This document shows, piece after piece, positions 39,684 to 49,519 of a stretch of 64,000 nucleotides of DNA (positions within the stretch are counted from its first letter, which is position 1; every line of letters begins with the position of its first letter). The notes beneath the pieces were generated by a model. The model was not told where the DNA came from, searched no databases, and saw nothing but the letters and a program-made list of their open reading frames with translations. The stretch is from Ectopseudomonas mendocina. GTDB lineage: Bacteria > Pseudomonadota > Gammaproteobacteria > Pseudomonadales > Pseudomonadaceae. The DNA lies in contig NZ_JADTQG010000003.1 in the NCBI RefSeq assembly GCF_016008875.1, positions 1-64,000 of the forward strand, written 5' to 3'. Position numbers and translations under genes: made by a program.

Positions 39684-42212
39684 ATGGCCAGAGCGCAGAG
39701 CGAATACAACCGCAAACGCAATTTCGAGCAGACCAGCGAACCCCGCGAGCAACCGCGCAAGCGCCGCAGCAAGGCCGGTGCGCTGCGCTTCGTGGTGCAG
39801 AAACATGATGCGCGCCGTCTGCACTACGACTTTCGCCTGGAGCTGGACGGCACCCTGAAGAGCTGGGCGGTGCCCAAGGGGCCGAGCCTGGACCCGACGC
39901 AAAAGCGCCTGGCAGTGCATGTCGAGGATCACCCGCTGGATTACGCCAGCTTCGAGGGCAGCATCGCCGAGGGCAACTACGGTGCGGGCGACGTGATCGT
40001 CTGGGACCATGGCATCTGGCAGCCCCAAGGCGATCCGGCGGCCGCCTACAAGGCCGGCAAGCTCAAGTTCACCCTGGTGGGCGAGAAGCTGGCCGGGGAC
40101 TGGACGCTGGTGCGCACCCGGCTACGCGGCAGCAGCGACAAGGAGCAGTGGCTGCTGATCAAGGAGCGCGACGACACCGCGCGGCCCAGCGACGAATACG
40201 ACATCGTCGAGGCGCAGCCGCAAAGCGTGATCAGCGGTGCGCTGGTGGGTGGCCCGAGCAAAACGGCCAAGCGCAAGGCGCCGGCCAAGCCGGCAAGGAG
40301 TCGCAAGGCGCAGGCGGAGTTCCCTGACAGCCTGGCGCCGCAACTGGCGACCCTGGCCGAGCGTCCGCCCGAAGGCGACTGGCTGTATGAGGTGAAGTTC
40401 GACGGGTATCGAATCCTGGCGCGGGTGCGCGGCGATGAGGTGCGTCTGTTCACCCGCAATGGTCATGACTGGACAGAGCGCCTGCCGCAGCAGGCCAAGG
40501 CTCTGGCCAAGCTGGGCCTGAGCGACAGCTGGCTCGACGGCGAGGTCGTGGCCCTTAATGAGCAAGGCCTGCCGGACTTCCAGCAACTGCAGAACGCCTT
40601 CGACATCGGCCGTAGCCACGATCTCATCTACTACCTGTTCGATGCGCCGTTTCTCAACGGGGAAGACATGCGCGAGGCGCCTCTGGAAACTCGGCGCGGC
40701 AAACTCAAGACTGCCTTGGGCAGCACGCGGCGCAGCCCGCTGCGTTTCTCTGAGGCCTTCACCGCCCATCACCGGGACATCGTCGAGAGCGCCTGCGCCA
40801 TGTCGCTGGAAGGCGTCATCGGCAAGCGCTCGGGCAGCCTCTATGTGTCGCGACGCAGCGCCGACTGGATCAAGCTCAAATGCCGCCTGCGCCAGGAGTT
40901 CGTCATCGTCGGCTACACCAAGCTGCAGGGCAGCCGCAGCGGCTTCGGCGCGCTGTTGTTGGCGGTGAACGAGGCGGAGGGGCTGCGTTATGCCGGGCGG
41001 GTCGGCACCGGGTTCGGGGAAGCGTCGCTCAAGGCCCTGCATGAGCAATTGCGCAAGCTGGCACGAGACAAATCGCCACTCGAGCGGAAACTGACGGCTG
41101 CCCAGGCCCGCGGTGTGAGCTGGGTCGAGCCGCAACTGGTCGGTGAAGTCGAGTTCGCCGAATGGACGCGTGAAGGCATCGTGCGCCAGGCCAGTTTTAT
41201 CGCCTTGCGCAGTGACAAGCCGGCGGCACAGATCGTTCGTGAGCATCCGCGTGCGCCAGGCGCCGCAGCGGAGAAACAGACCAAGAAGGCAAAAAGTTCG
41301 CGCAAGTCATCCGCCAAGCCGGTAGTGGCCGGGGTGCCGATCAGCAATCCGCAGCGGGTGATCGACCCGGAAAGCAGCACGACGAAACTGCAGCTCGCCC
41401 AGTTCTATGCGGATATCGCCGATTGGTTGTTGCCGTATCTGCGCAAACGGCCAGTCTCGCTGGTGCGGGCGCCGGACGGGGTAGAGGGCGAACAATTCTT
41501 CCAGAAGCATGCCGAGCGCCTGGCGATCCCCAACATCAAGCATCTCGATCCCAAGCTGGACCCCGGCCACGCGCGGTTGATGGAAATCGACAGCGTGCCG
41601 GCCCTGGTCGGTGCCGCGCAGATGGGCTGCATCGAGTTTCACCGCTGGGGCGCTACCAGCGACCGCATCGAAACGCCCGATCATTTCGTGCTCGATCTCG
41701 ACCCGGACCCGGCGTTGCCGTGGCGCAGCATGCTGGAGGCGACCCGGCTGACCCTGAGCGTGCTCGACGAGCTGGGTCTGCAGGCATTTCTCAAGACCAG
41801 CGGCGGCAAAGGCATGCACATCATCGTGCCGCTTGCCCGGCACGCCGACTGGGATACGGTCAAGGGCTTCGCCAAGGCCCTGGCGCAGTTCATGGCCAAA
41901 CAATTACCCGAGCGCTTCACCGCGACGTCGGGGCCGAGGAACCGAGTGGGGAAAATCTTCATCGACTATCTGCGCAACGGCCGCGGTGCCAGTACGGTAT
42001 CAGCCTATTCTGTGCGCGCGCGGCCCGGCCTGCCGGTTTCGGTGCCGATCGCCCGGGACGAGCTTGACGGCCTGCGCAGCGCCCAGCAGTGGACGGTCGC
42101 CAATCTGCAGCAGCGTCTCGACGGGCTGCGCCATGACCCGTGGGATGGGTATGCCAACCGCCAGCGCCTGACCCGCGCCATGTGGGACCGGCTCGGCGCC
42201 GAAGCGCCATGA
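39684..42212 (+). CDS. ligD: ATP-dependent DNA ligase D (phosphoesterase-ligase-polymerase)
   Basis: An 842-residue three-domain repair enzyme. The 3'-phosphoesterase domain is at about 32-170 (KHDARRLHYDFRLE, then GNYGAGDVIVWD). The ligase domain has the adenylation Lys K238 in KFDGYR. A Lys/Ala-rich linker (about 525-550) leads to the archaeo-eukaryotic primase-type polymerase domain (about 555-842) with catalytic D671 and D673 in LDLDPDP. The domain order is that of P. aeruginosa LigD. With ku it is a complete two-component NHEJ system. Confidence 0.96.
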   Translation: MARAQSEYNRKRNFEQTSEPREQPRKRRSKAGALRFVVQKHDARRLHYDFRLELDGTLKSWAVPKGPSLDPTQKRLAVHVEDHPLDYASFEGSIAEGNYGAGDVIVWDHGIWQPQGDPAAAYKAGKLKFTLVGEKLAGDWTLVRTRLRGSSDKEQWLLIKERDDTARPSDEYDIVEAQPQSVISGALVGGPSKTAKRKAPAKPARSRKAQAEFPDSLAPQLATLAERPPEGDWLYEVKFDGYRILARVRGDEVRLFTRNGHDWTERLPQQAKALAKLGLSDSWLDGEVVALNEQGLPDFQQLQNAFDIGRSHDLIYYLFDAPFLNGEDMREAPLETRRGKLKTALGSTRRSPLRFSEAFTAHHRDIVESACAMSLEGVIGKRSGSLYVSRRSADWIKLKCRLRQEFVIVGYTKLQGSRSGFGALLLAVNEAEGLRYAGRVGTGFGEASLKALHEQLRKLARDKSPLERKLTAAQARGVSWVEPQLVGEVEFAEWTREGIVRQASFIALRSDKPAAQIVREHPRAPGAAAEKQTKKAKSSRKSSAKPVVAGVPISNPQRVIDPESSTTKLQLAQFYADIADWLLPYLRKRPVSLVRAPDGVEGEQFFQKHAERLAIPNIKHLDPKLDPGHARLMEIDSVPALVGAAQMGCIEFHRWGATSDRIETPDHFVLDLDPDPALPWRSMLEATRLTLSVLDELGLQAFLKTSGGKGMHIIVPLARHADWDTVKGFAKALAQFMAKQLPERFTATSGPRNRVGKIFIDYLRNGRGASTVSAYSVRARPGLPVSVPIARDELDGLRSAQQWTVANLQQRLDGLRHDPWDGYANRQRLTRAMWDRLGAEAP

Positions 42213-42221
42213 TCTGCGCCG

Positions 42222-43196
42222 TCAGATCAGCAGCAGGACCAGCAAGACCGCGCAGGTTCCCAGCAGGGCGGTCACTCGTGCCGAGCTCAGGGCCAGAGCG
42301 TGTCCACGCGACCTGCGGGTAAAGCGCCCTTGAACCTCGTGCAAACCATCAACGCTCTCCAAGAGGTTGTCGCCTGCCGTTTCTGGCTGGCCCTCGCTCA
42401 GTTGACCTTGCCAGGCGCGACGCGCAAGGAGACGGTCGAGCAGGCCCGGAAAGAACTGGTTGCCGATGATGGCCTTGACGGTGGGCAGGCCGACCCAGAG
42501 TTCCCGTGGAGGAGCACTCGCGACGCTGAGAATGGCGCGCGCTGCGACGCCGGGGTCATGAATGGGCGGCACGGGTTGCACGCGTTGACCCAGTTTGTTG
42601 CGGGCCCAGTCGAACTGCGGGGTATTGATCGCCGGCAGCTGCACCATGCAGACCTTGACCTTGCTGCTCTGATGGATGAGCTCGCAGCGAAGCGAGTCGG
42701 TGAAGCCGCGCAGTGCGAACTTCGCTGCGCAATAGGCTGACTGCAAGGGAATGGCGCGATAGGCAAGTGCCGAACCGACCTGGATGATCACGCCGCGGTT
42801 ACGCGCGCGCATCAGCGGTAATGCCGCCAGAGTGCCATGTACGGCGCCGAGGTAGGTCACCTCGGTAACGCGCCTGATCTCCTCCGGCGTCAACTGCTCG
42901 ATCGCAGCGAACACCGTGACCATCGCCGAATTGACCCAGACGTCGATGGGGCCCAGTTCGTCCTCGAAACGCTGCGCCGCCAGTGCCAGGGCATTGACAT
43001 CGGCCACATCCGCACTGATCGCCAGGGTCGGGACGTCGTAGGCCTCTAGCTCCGATGTCGCTGCTGCCAACCCTTCCTCGCTGCGGGCCAGCAAGCCGAT
43101 GGCATAGCCCGCGGCAGCGAAAGCATGCGCGGTGGCCCGGCCGACACCGGCGCTGGCCCCGCAGATCACCACCACCGGGCAATCGTCTTTTTTCAT
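42222..43196 (-). CDS. SDR family oxidoreductase with C-terminal membrane segment
   Basis: A 324-residue short-chain dehydrogenase. The cofactor motif is GASAGVGRA (residues 13-21), with YCAAK as the catalytic Tyr-Lys. After the Rossmann domain (about 1-250) come a linker and a hydrophobic C-terminal helix (about 302-324), suggesting a membrane anchor. It is 16 bases downstream of a pyruvate-oxidase-like gene on the same strand, probably cotranscribed, and convergent with ligD with only 9 bases between. Substrate unknown. Confidence 0.85.
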   Translation of the reverse strand: MKKDDCPVVVICGASAGVGRATAHAFAAAGYAIGLLARSEEGLAAATSELEAYDVPTLAISADVADVNALALAAQRFEDELGPIDVWVNSAMVTVFAAIEQLTPEEIRRVTEVTYLGAVHGTLAALPLMRARNRGVIIQVGSALAYRAIPLQSAYCAAKFALRGFTDSLRCELIHQSSKVKVCMVQLPAINTPQFDWARNKLGQRVQPVPPIHDPGVAARAILSVASAPPRELWVGLPTVKAIIGNQFFPGLLDRLLARRAWQGQLSEGQPETAGDNLLESVDGLHEVQGRFTRRSRGHALALSSARVTALLGTCAVLLVLLLI

Positions 43197-43212
43197 TCAA
43201 ACAGCCTCAGGA

Positions 43213-45006
43213 TCACTTCTTGTGCTTACCCGGCAGCAGCGAACCGAACAATTGCTTGGCGGTTTGCGCAAGAATGCCGCGCTGGTCCGGGTCGACCTGC
43301 AGCAGGGTGGAGGCGAACTGCTTGGCCTGCTCCAGGCTGATATGCGGCGGCAACGGTGGGACATCCGGATCGGTGCGAAATTCCAGCAACACCGGACGAT
43401 CCGCAGCCAGAGCCTGCTCCCAGGCCGGGCCGACATCCTCTTCACGCTCGATCAACAGGCCGAGCAGGCCGATGGAGTTGGCGAAAGCGTGGTAGGGCAC
43501 GTCGGGGATGTTCTGTGAAGCCTCGAATTTCGGGTCGCCTTCCATCACCCTCTGCTCCCAGGTGACCTGGTTGAGGTCCTGATTGTTGAACACCGCGAGT
43601 ACCCATTGCGGGTTCTGCCACTCGCGCCAGTACTTGGCCACGGTGATCAGCTCAGCCAGATTGTTCATCTGCATGGCGCCGTCACCCACCAGGCCGACCA
43701 CCGGACGATCCGGATGGGCGAACTTGGCGGCGATGGCATAAGGCACCGCCGCGCCCATCGACGCCAAGCCGCCGGACAGCGAGCAGAGCATGTCGCGGCG
43801 GATCTTCAGATCGCGGGCATACCAGTTGGCGCAGGAGCCGGAGTCGCAGGTGACCACGGCGCGCTCGGGCAGGCGCGGCGACAATTCGTAGACCACCCGC
43901 TGCGGGTTGATCGGGTTGGCCGAGACCATGGCGCGGCTTTCCAGGGTCTGATCCCAGTCGCTGCGCCACGCCTCGATGGTGGTGCGCCAGCTGTCATCCG
44001 CCTTGTTCTCCAGCAAAGGCAGCAGGGCGCGCAGGGTCTCGGCGGCATCGCCCTGCAGGTTGACCTCCATTGGATAGCGCAGGCTGAGCATGTCGGGCTG
44101 GAGGTCGATCTGCACGCCACGCGCCTGTCCTTCCTCCGGCAGGAACTCGGAGTAGGGGAAGCCGGAACCGATCATCAGCAGGGTGTCGCATTCCTCCATC
44201 ATCTTGTAGCTCGGCACCGTACCGAGCAGGCCGATGGAGCCGGTGACCCAGGGCAGCTCGTCAGGCAGCACGGCCTTGCCCAGCAGCGCCTTGGCCACGC
44301 CGGCGCCGAGTTTCTGCGCCACTTCGAAGACCTCATCGCTGGCATTCAGCGCCCCGGCGCCTACCAGTATGGCGACCTTCTTGCCGCTGTTGAGCACTTC
44401 GGCAGCGCGCTGCAGATCCGCTTCATAGGGCACGACGCGCGGGTGGCTGTAGCCGATGCCGCTGTGCAGGGTGCCGTGCTTGTGCGGCGGCTCGGCGTAC
44501 TCGGCCTCCTGCAAGTCGTTGGGCAGGATTATCGCAGTCACCCGGCGTTCACCGACGGCGGTGCGGATGGCGCGGTCGATCAGATGACGCACCTGCGCCG
44601 GTGCGCTGGCCTGCTGGACGAAGGCGCCAGCGACGTCCTTGAACACCGAGACCAGGTCCAGCTCCTGCTGGTAATGCCCGCCAAGCGCGGTACGCGCCTG
44701 CTGGCCGGTAATCGCCAGCACCGGCATATGGTCCATACGTGCATCGTAGAGGCCGGTCAGCAAGTGGGTCGCGCCGGGGCCGGAGGTGGCGATGCAGACC
44801 CCCAGCTGGCCGGAGAACTTGGCATCTGCCGCAGCCATGAAGGCAGCCATCTCTTCGTGGCGGGCCTGGATAAAACGGATCTTTCCATTGGCCCGGCTAA
44901 GCGCGCCGAACACGCCGTTGATGCCGTCCCCGGGATACCCGTAGATGCGCCGCACACCCCACTGGTAAAGCCGCTCGACGATGAAATCTCCGACTGTCGT
45001 GGCCAT
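43213..45006 (-). CDS. Thiamine-diphosphate-dependent enzyme, pyruvate oxidase/acetolactate synthase-like
   Basis: A 597-residue ThDP enzyme in three domains. The N-terminal PYR domain contains the activating Glu (E51 in RHEEMAAF). The central domain is a degenerate Rossmann fold. The PP domain has the Mg/ThDP motif GDGAMQMNN near residue 440. By sequence it sits with stress-region pyruvate-oxidase-like proteins (PoxB relatives); the true substrate cannot be told. The ATG at 45006 is chosen because GGAGG lies 6 bases upstream, while the ATG at 45012 touches it. Confidence 0.85.
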   Translation of the reverse strand: MATTVGDFIVERLYQWGVRRIYGYPGDGINGVFGALSRANGKIRFIQARHEEMAAFMAAADAKFSGQLGVCIATSGPGATHLLTGLYDARMDHMPVLAITGQQARTALGGHYQQELDLVSVFKDVAGAFVQQASAPAQVRHLIDRAIRTAVGERRVTAIILPNDLQEAEYAEPPHKHGTLHSGIGYSHPRVVPYEADLQRAAEVLNSGKKVAILVGAGALNASDEVFEVAQKLGAGVAKALLGKAVLPDELPWVTGSIGLLGTVPSYKMMEECDTLLMIGSGFPYSEFLPEEGQARGVQIDLQPDMLSLRYPMEVNLQGDAAETLRALLPLLENKADDSWRTTIEAWRSDWDQTLESRAMVSANPINPQRVVYELSPRLPERAVVTCDSGSCANWYARDLKIRRDMLCSLSGGLASMGAAVPYAIAAKFAHPDRPVVGLVGDGAMQMNNLAELITVAKYWREWQNPQWVLAVFNNQDLNQVTWEQRVMEGDPKFEASQNIPDVPYHAFANSIGLLGLLIEREEDVGPAWEQALAADRPVLLEFRTDPDVPPLPPHISLEQAKQFASTLLQVDPDQRGILAQTAKQLFGSLLPGKHKK

Positions 45007-45235
45007 TTGCATCCTCCGTTAAATCGAGTTTCGGCCAGATGAGGCAGCGGTAACCAGGCGGCTACCGCTGTCATGACTGCTGATTAGGGTGGACGTGAAG
45101 CAGCGGCGGAAGTTTCTCCTGTTTGACCTGTGGTCAGTGCGGGCCGCTGCCGTTGTCATCATCGCTTCGCCATATCGTCACATCACTGCCACCGTGATTG
45201 GTTGCAATCGCAGCAAACGCCTGGAGGATGCTGCA

Positions 45236-46597
45236 ATGCAGATATGCGTGATAGGAGCGGGGTACGTGGGGCTGGTGACGGCGACCTGCCTGGCCGAGAT
45301 GGGTAACCAGGTGGTCTGCGTCGAGCGCGATCCGCAGCGCGTTGCGCGGCTTTCGCAAGGTGAGGTGCCGATCTACGAGCCGGGCCTGGAGGCGTTGCTC
45401 AGGGCGCAGCTGGCGGCGGGGCAGCTCAGCTTCACCGCGCAGCTTCAGGCCGGAATCCGCCGCGCCGAGGTCATCTTCATCGCGGTGGGCACACCCAGTG
45501 GTGAGGACGGTTCGGCCGATCTGAGCCACGTGCTGGCGGTTGCCGATGACTTGGGCGAGCGGCTCGACCATGCCTGCCTGGTCGTCGACAAGTCCACCGT
45601 GCCGGTGGGTACCGCCGAACGCGTCGAGCAGCGCATCAACGCCGGTCTGGCGCGTCGAGGCAAGCGAGTACGAGTAACCGTTGCCAGCAATCCGGAGTTT
45701 CTCAAGGAGGGCTCTGCGGTCGAGGATTTCATGCGGCCTGATCGGGTCATCGTCGGCTGTGACGACGAGCGCGGGCGTGAGTTGCTGCGCAGGCTGTATG
45801 CGCCGTTCCTGCGCAATCATGACCGCCTGCTGTGCATGGGCGTGCGCGCGGCCGAGTTCAGCAAGTACGCGGCCAACGCCTTCCTGGCCACCAAGATTTC
45901 CTTCATCAACGAAATGGCCGGCATCTGTGCGCGCCTGGGCGTCGATATCGAGGAGGTACGCCGCGGCATCGGCAGCGACCGACGCATCGGTACGCACTTC
46001 ATCTATGCCGGCTGCGGCTACGGCGGCTCGTGCTTTCCCAAGGACGTCAAGGCGCTGATCCGTACCGCCGAGCACGAGGGTATCGAGCCAGGCATCCTGC
46101 GTGCGGTCGAAGCGCGCAATGCGCTGCAGAAGACGCTGCTGTTCCAGGCCCTGCGCGAACATTTCAACGGTCATCTGCAGGGGCGAGTCGTCGCGCTCTG
46201 GGGGCTGGCGTTCAAGCCCGGTACCGATGATCTGCGCGAAGCGCCGAGCCTGGTGCTGCTTGAGGCGCTGCTGATCGCCGGGGCCAAAGTGCAGGCCTGC
46301 GATCCGGCGGCTGCGGCCGCTGTCGCGGCGCGCTATCCGTCGGCGGTCGAGTCGGGGCAACTGCTGCTGAGCGAATCCCCTTATACCGTCACCCAGGGCG
46401 CGGATGCGCTGGTCCTGGTGACCGAGTGGAAGCAGTTTCGCCAGCCGGATTTCCCGCGCATACGCGGCATGATGCGTATGCCGGTGCTGTTCGACGGGCG
46501 CAACATCTACGATCCCGGTCAGTTGGCCGAGCAGGGGTTTCTCTATCGTGGCATCGGCAGGCCTGCAAGCGGCAGTTGTAAGGCCAGCGCGGCTTGA
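45236..46597 (+). CDS. ugd: UDP-glucose 6-dehydrogenase
   Basis: Oxidises UDP-glucose to UDP-glucuronate for polysaccharide or lipid A modification. The 453 residues begin with NAD motif GAGYVG (7-12). The catalytic Cys is C266 in GGSCFPKD. The C-terminal UDP-binding domain has GLAFKPGTDDLREAPS. The ATG at 45236 has GGAGG upstream; the longer frame from 45089 is not credible. galU, which makes its substrate, follows 41 bases later. Confidence 0.95.
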   Translation: MQICVIGAGYVGLVTATCLAEMGNQVVCVERDPQRVARLSQGEVPIYEPGLEALLRAQLAAGQLSFTAQLQAGIRRAEVIFIAVGTPSGEDGSADLSHVLAVADDLGERLDHACLVVDKSTVPVGTAERVEQRINAGLARRGKRVRVTVASNPEFLKEGSAVEDFMRPDRVIVGCDDERGRELLRRLYAPFLRNHDRLLCMGVRAAEFSKYAANAFLATKISFINEMAGICARLGVDIEEVRRGIGSDRRIGTHFIYAGCGYGGSCFPKDVKALIRTAEHEGIEPGILRAVEARNALQKTLLFQALREHFNGHLQGRVVALWGLAFKPGTDDLREAPSLVLLEALLIAGAKVQACDPAAAAAVAARYPSAVESGQLLLSESPYTVTQGADALVLVTEWKQFRQPDFPRIRGMMRMPVLFDGRNIYDPGQLAEQGFLYRGIGRPASGSCKASAA

Positions 46598-46638
46598 TAG
46601 ACTGACTGCGCATCCAACCATCCCCATTAGGGAGTCCC

Positions 46639-47478
46639 ATGATCAAGAAATGCCTGTTCCCCGCTGCCGGTTACGGCACGCGCTTTTTGCCTGCTACCAA
46701 GGCAATGCCGAAGGAAATGTTGCCGGTGGTGAACAAGCCACTGATTCAATATGGGGTCGAAGAAGCACTGGAGGCTGGCCTCAACCAGATCTCCATCGTC
46801 ACCGGTCGCGGTAAGCGCGCGCTGGAAGACCATTTCGACGTGAGCTACGAGCTCGAGCACCAGATCAAGGGCACCGACAAGGAAAAATACCTGGTTGGCA
46901 TCCGCCGTCTGATCGACGAGTGCAGCTTCTCCTACACCCGTCAGGTCGAGATGAAGGGGCTTGGCCACGCCATCCTCTGCGGCCAGCCGCTGATTGGTGA
47001 CGAGCCCTTCGCCGTGGTCCTGGCCGACGACCTGTGTCTGAACCTCGAAGGCGACAGCGTGCTGGCGCAGATGGTCAAGCTGTACAAACAGTTCCGTTGC
47101 TCCATCGTCGCCATCCAGGAAGTGCCGAAGGACGAAACCTCCAAGTACGGTGTGATCGCCGGCGAGATGATCCGCGAGGACATCTACCGCGTCAGCAACA
47201 TGGTGGAGAAGCCCAAGCCCGAGGACGCGCCGTCGAACCTGGCGATCATCGGTCGCTACATCCTCACCCCGGATATCTTCGACCTGATCCGCAGCACGCC
47301 GCCGGGCAAGGGCGGTGAAATCCAGATCACCGACGCGCTGATGCGCCAGGCCCAGCAGGGCTGCGTGATGGCGTACAAGTTCAAGGGGCAGCGTTTCGAC
47401 TGCGGTAGCGCCGAGGGTTACATCGACGCGACCAATTTCTGCTTCGAGAATCTGTACAAGACCGGCAAGGCGTTCTGA
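46639..47478 (+). CDS. galU: UTP--glucose-1-phosphate uridylyltransferase (copy 1)
   Basis: Makes UDP-glucose from UTP and glucose-1-phosphate. It is 279 residues with the nucleotide-binding start PAAGYGTRFLPATKAMPKEM. It is paired with ugd, so this copy likely feeds UDP-glucuronate. A second copy about 80% identical by eye lies at 50954. A terminator follows at 47516. Confidence 0.96.
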   Translation: MIKKCLFPAAGYGTRFLPATKAMPKEMLPVVNKPLIQYGVEEALEAGLNQISIVTGRGKRALEDHFDVSYELEHQIKGTDKEKYLVGIRRLIDECSFSYTRQVEMKGLGHAILCGQPLIGDEPFAVVLADDLCLNLEGDSVLAQMVKLYKQFRCSIVAIQEVPKDETSKYGVIAGEMIREDIYRVSNMVEKPKPEDAPSNLAIIGRYILTPDIFDLIRSTPPGKGGEIQITDALMRQAQQGCVMAYKFKGQRFDCGSAEGYIDATNFCFENLYKTGKAF

Positions 47479-47515
47479 TACGCCGCCAGGTCAATACTTG
47501 GGTCCGTCAGTCGAG

Positions 47516-47552
47516 AAAACGCCGCGAATGCCTTGCATGATCGCGGCGTTTT
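47516..47552 (+). terminator. Terminator of ugd-galU
   Basis: A 12-bp stem, AAAACGCCGCGA / TCGCGGCGTTTT, is followed by TC-rich sequence, 38 bases after the galU stop. Confidence 0.8.
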
Positions 47553-47558
47553 CATCTA

Positions 47559-47634
47559 TTCGCGGACAAGTCCGCTCCCACGGGGCAGATTGAGCTGACA
47601 GCTCCTATTTTGTGGGAGCGGACTTGTCCGCGAA
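47559..47634. repeat. REP doublet (REPIN-like)
   Basis: Two inverted 23-base arms (47559-47581 and 47612-47634) with core GGACAAGTCCGCTCCCAC and its complement enclose 30 bases. This is the pattern of mobile paired REPs in Pseudomonas. Confidence 0.85.
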
Positions 47635-47649
47635 GCAGTTGCGCTCGAA

Positions 47650-48084
47650 TCACTGACCGTACCTGGGAACTGACATCTGCTCCGAGCCGGGGCCGAGCGG
47701 CTGGCCGTAGCTGAATTCCACGTAGTTGCCGGCCGGGTCACGCACGCCGCAGTAGTAGCCGACCGGGTAGGGCTCGTCCCGAGGCGCCCAGATCAGGCAG
47801 CCTTCGCGCTCGGCCAGGGCGGCGATGCGCTCGACTTCCTCGCGGCAGCCTAGGGCGAAGCCGAAGTGGCTGTAGTCGTTGGCGGCCAGGTTGCGGTCCT
47901 GGCCGCCGGGCATGATGACAAATATGAACTGATGCTCCTTGCCCGGTTCAGCCATCCAGACGATGCGTGTGCCCTTGCCGGGGCGTTCGTGGATCACCTG
48001 CATACCACAGAACTGCGCATAGAAGGCGATGCAGGCATCGAGATCGGGAACGTGCAGGGCGAGATGAGTCAGGGTAGGGCGCAT
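47650..48084 (-). CDS. VOC family protein (glyoxalase/bleomycin-resistance fold)
   Basis: A 144-residue vicinal-oxygen-chelate protein. Metal-ligand candidates are H7 (LTHLALHVPDL), the Glu/His around KEHQFIF, and the C-terminal DPAGNYVEFS. Length and composition resemble lactoylglutathione-lyase-like proteins but the substrate is not known. The ATG at 48084 is preferred, with AGGAGG 5 bases upstream. It is divergent from gor. Confidence 0.85.
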   Translation of the reverse strand: MRPTLTHLALHVPDLDACIAFYAQFCGMQVIHERPGKGTRIVWMAEPGKEHQFIFVIMPGGQDRNLAANDYSHFGFALGCREEVERIAALAEREGCLIWAPRDEPYPVGYYCGVRDPAGNYVEFSYGQPLGPGSEQMSVPRYGQ

Positions 48085-48153
48085 ATCCACCTCCTGCTTT
48101 CAGCTTAGCGCTAGCCTTTACGGTATGCTCCCCATCTGCCAAGGAGATACCTC

Positions 48154-49512
48154 ATGAGTTACGACTTCGACCTGTTCGTGATCGGCGCCGGTTCCGGCGG
48201 CGTACGTGCGGCGCGTTTCGCCGCTGGTTATGGTGCTCGCGTTGCGGTCGCCGAAAGCCGCTACCTCGGCGGCACCTGCGTCAACGTCGGCTGCGTACCG
48301 AAGAAACTGCTGGTGTACGGCGCGCATTTCGCCGAGGACTTCGAGCAAGCCGCGGGTTTCGGCTGGTCGCTGGGCGAGGCGAATTTCGACTGGCCGACGC
48401 TGATCGCCAACAAGAACCGCGAAATCGAGCGCCTCAATGGCATCTACCGCAATCTGTTGACCAACAGCGGCGTCAGTCTGTTCGAAGGCCATGCGCGCAT
48501 CGTCGATGCCCACACCGTCGAGGTCAATGGCGAGCGCCATAGTACCGAGCGCATTCTCATCGCCACTGGCGGCTGGCCCCATATTCCAGACATTCCTGGT
48601 CGCGAGCACGCCATCAGCTCCAATGAAGCCTTCTTCCTCGAGCAGTTGCCCAAGCGCGTGCTGGTGGTCGGCGGCGGCTATATCGCCGTGGAGTTCGCCT
48701 CGATCTTCCATGGCCTGGGCGCGCAGACCTCGCTGCTGTATCGCGGTGACTTGTTCCTGCGCGGCTTCGACGGCGCGGTGCGTGAGCACCTGCGCGACGA
48801 GCTGAGCAAGAAAGGCCTGGACCTGCAGTTCAATGCCGATATCGCCAGCCTCGAACGCAAGGCCGACGGCAGCCTCGCCGCCACGCTAAAGGACGGCCGC
48901 GTACTGGAGGCCGATTGCGTGTTCTACGCCACCGGCCGTCGCCCGATGCTGGACAACCTCGGTCTGGAGAATGTCGAGGTCAAGCTGGACAAGCGCGGCT
49001 ACATCGAAGTCGACGATCTGTTCCAGACCTCCACGCCGTCGATTCTCGCCCTCGGCGATGTGATCGGTCGCGTGCAGCTCACGCCGGTCGCGCTGGCCGA
49101 AGGCATGGCCGTGGCGCGTCGGCTGTTCAAGCCGGAGGAATATCGTCCACTGGACTACCGGATGATTCCGACCGCCGTGTTCAGCCTGCCGAACATTGGC
49201 ACCGTTGGCCTCAGCGAAGAGCAGGCCATCGAAGACGGGCACAAGGTGAAGGTCTTCGAGAGCCGCTTCCGTCCGATGAAGCTGACGCTCACCGAGAACC
49301 CGGAGCGCACCCTGATGAAGCTGGTGGTCGATGCCGACAACGATCGCGTGCTCGGCTGCCATATGGTCGGCCCGGAGGCGGGCGAGATCGTCCAGGGTCT
49401 GGCCATCGCGCTCAAGGCCGGTGCGACCAAGCAGATCTTCGATGAAACCATCGGCGTGCACCCGAGCGCCGCCGAAGAATTCGTCACGCTACGTACGCCG
49501 GTCAGCCGCTGA
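48154..49512 (+). CDS. gor: Glutathione-disulfide reductase
   Basis: An NADPH flavoenzyme of 452 residues that regenerates GSH. The FAD motif is GAGSGG (11-16). The redox disulfide is C42/C47 in TCVNVGC. The NADPH motif is GGGYIA and the C-terminal catalytic His is H436 in VHPSAAEE. A start at 48154 with AAGGAG upstream. It precedes a TRIC-type channel gene by 7 bases. Confidence 0.96.
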   Translation: MSYDFDLFVIGAGSGGVRAARFAAGYGARVAVAESRYLGGTCVNVGCVPKKLLVYGAHFAEDFEQAAGFGWSLGEANFDWPTLIANKNREIERLNGIYRNLLTNSGVSLFEGHARIVDAHTVEVNGERHSTERILIATGGWPHIPDIPGREHAISSNEAFFLEQLPKRVLVVGGGYIAVEFASIFHGLGAQTSLLYRGDLFLRGFDGAVREHLRDELSKKGLDLQFNADIASLERKADGSLAATLKDGRVLEADCVFYATGRRPMLDNLGLENVEVKLDKRGYIEVDDLFQTSTPSILALGDVIGRVQLTPVALAEGMAVARRLFKPEEYRPLDYRMIPTAVFSLPNIGTVGLSEEQAIEDGHKVKVFESRFRPMKLTLTENPERTLMKLVVDADNDRVLGCHMVGPEAGEIVQGLAIALKAGATKQIFDETIGVHPSAAEEFVTLRTPVSR

Positions 49513-49519
49513 GGGCGTC

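Noticed and set aside
45134-46627. 497-codon open frame antisense to ugd
   Set aside because: Shadow frame over a gene with clear NAD and Cys motifs.
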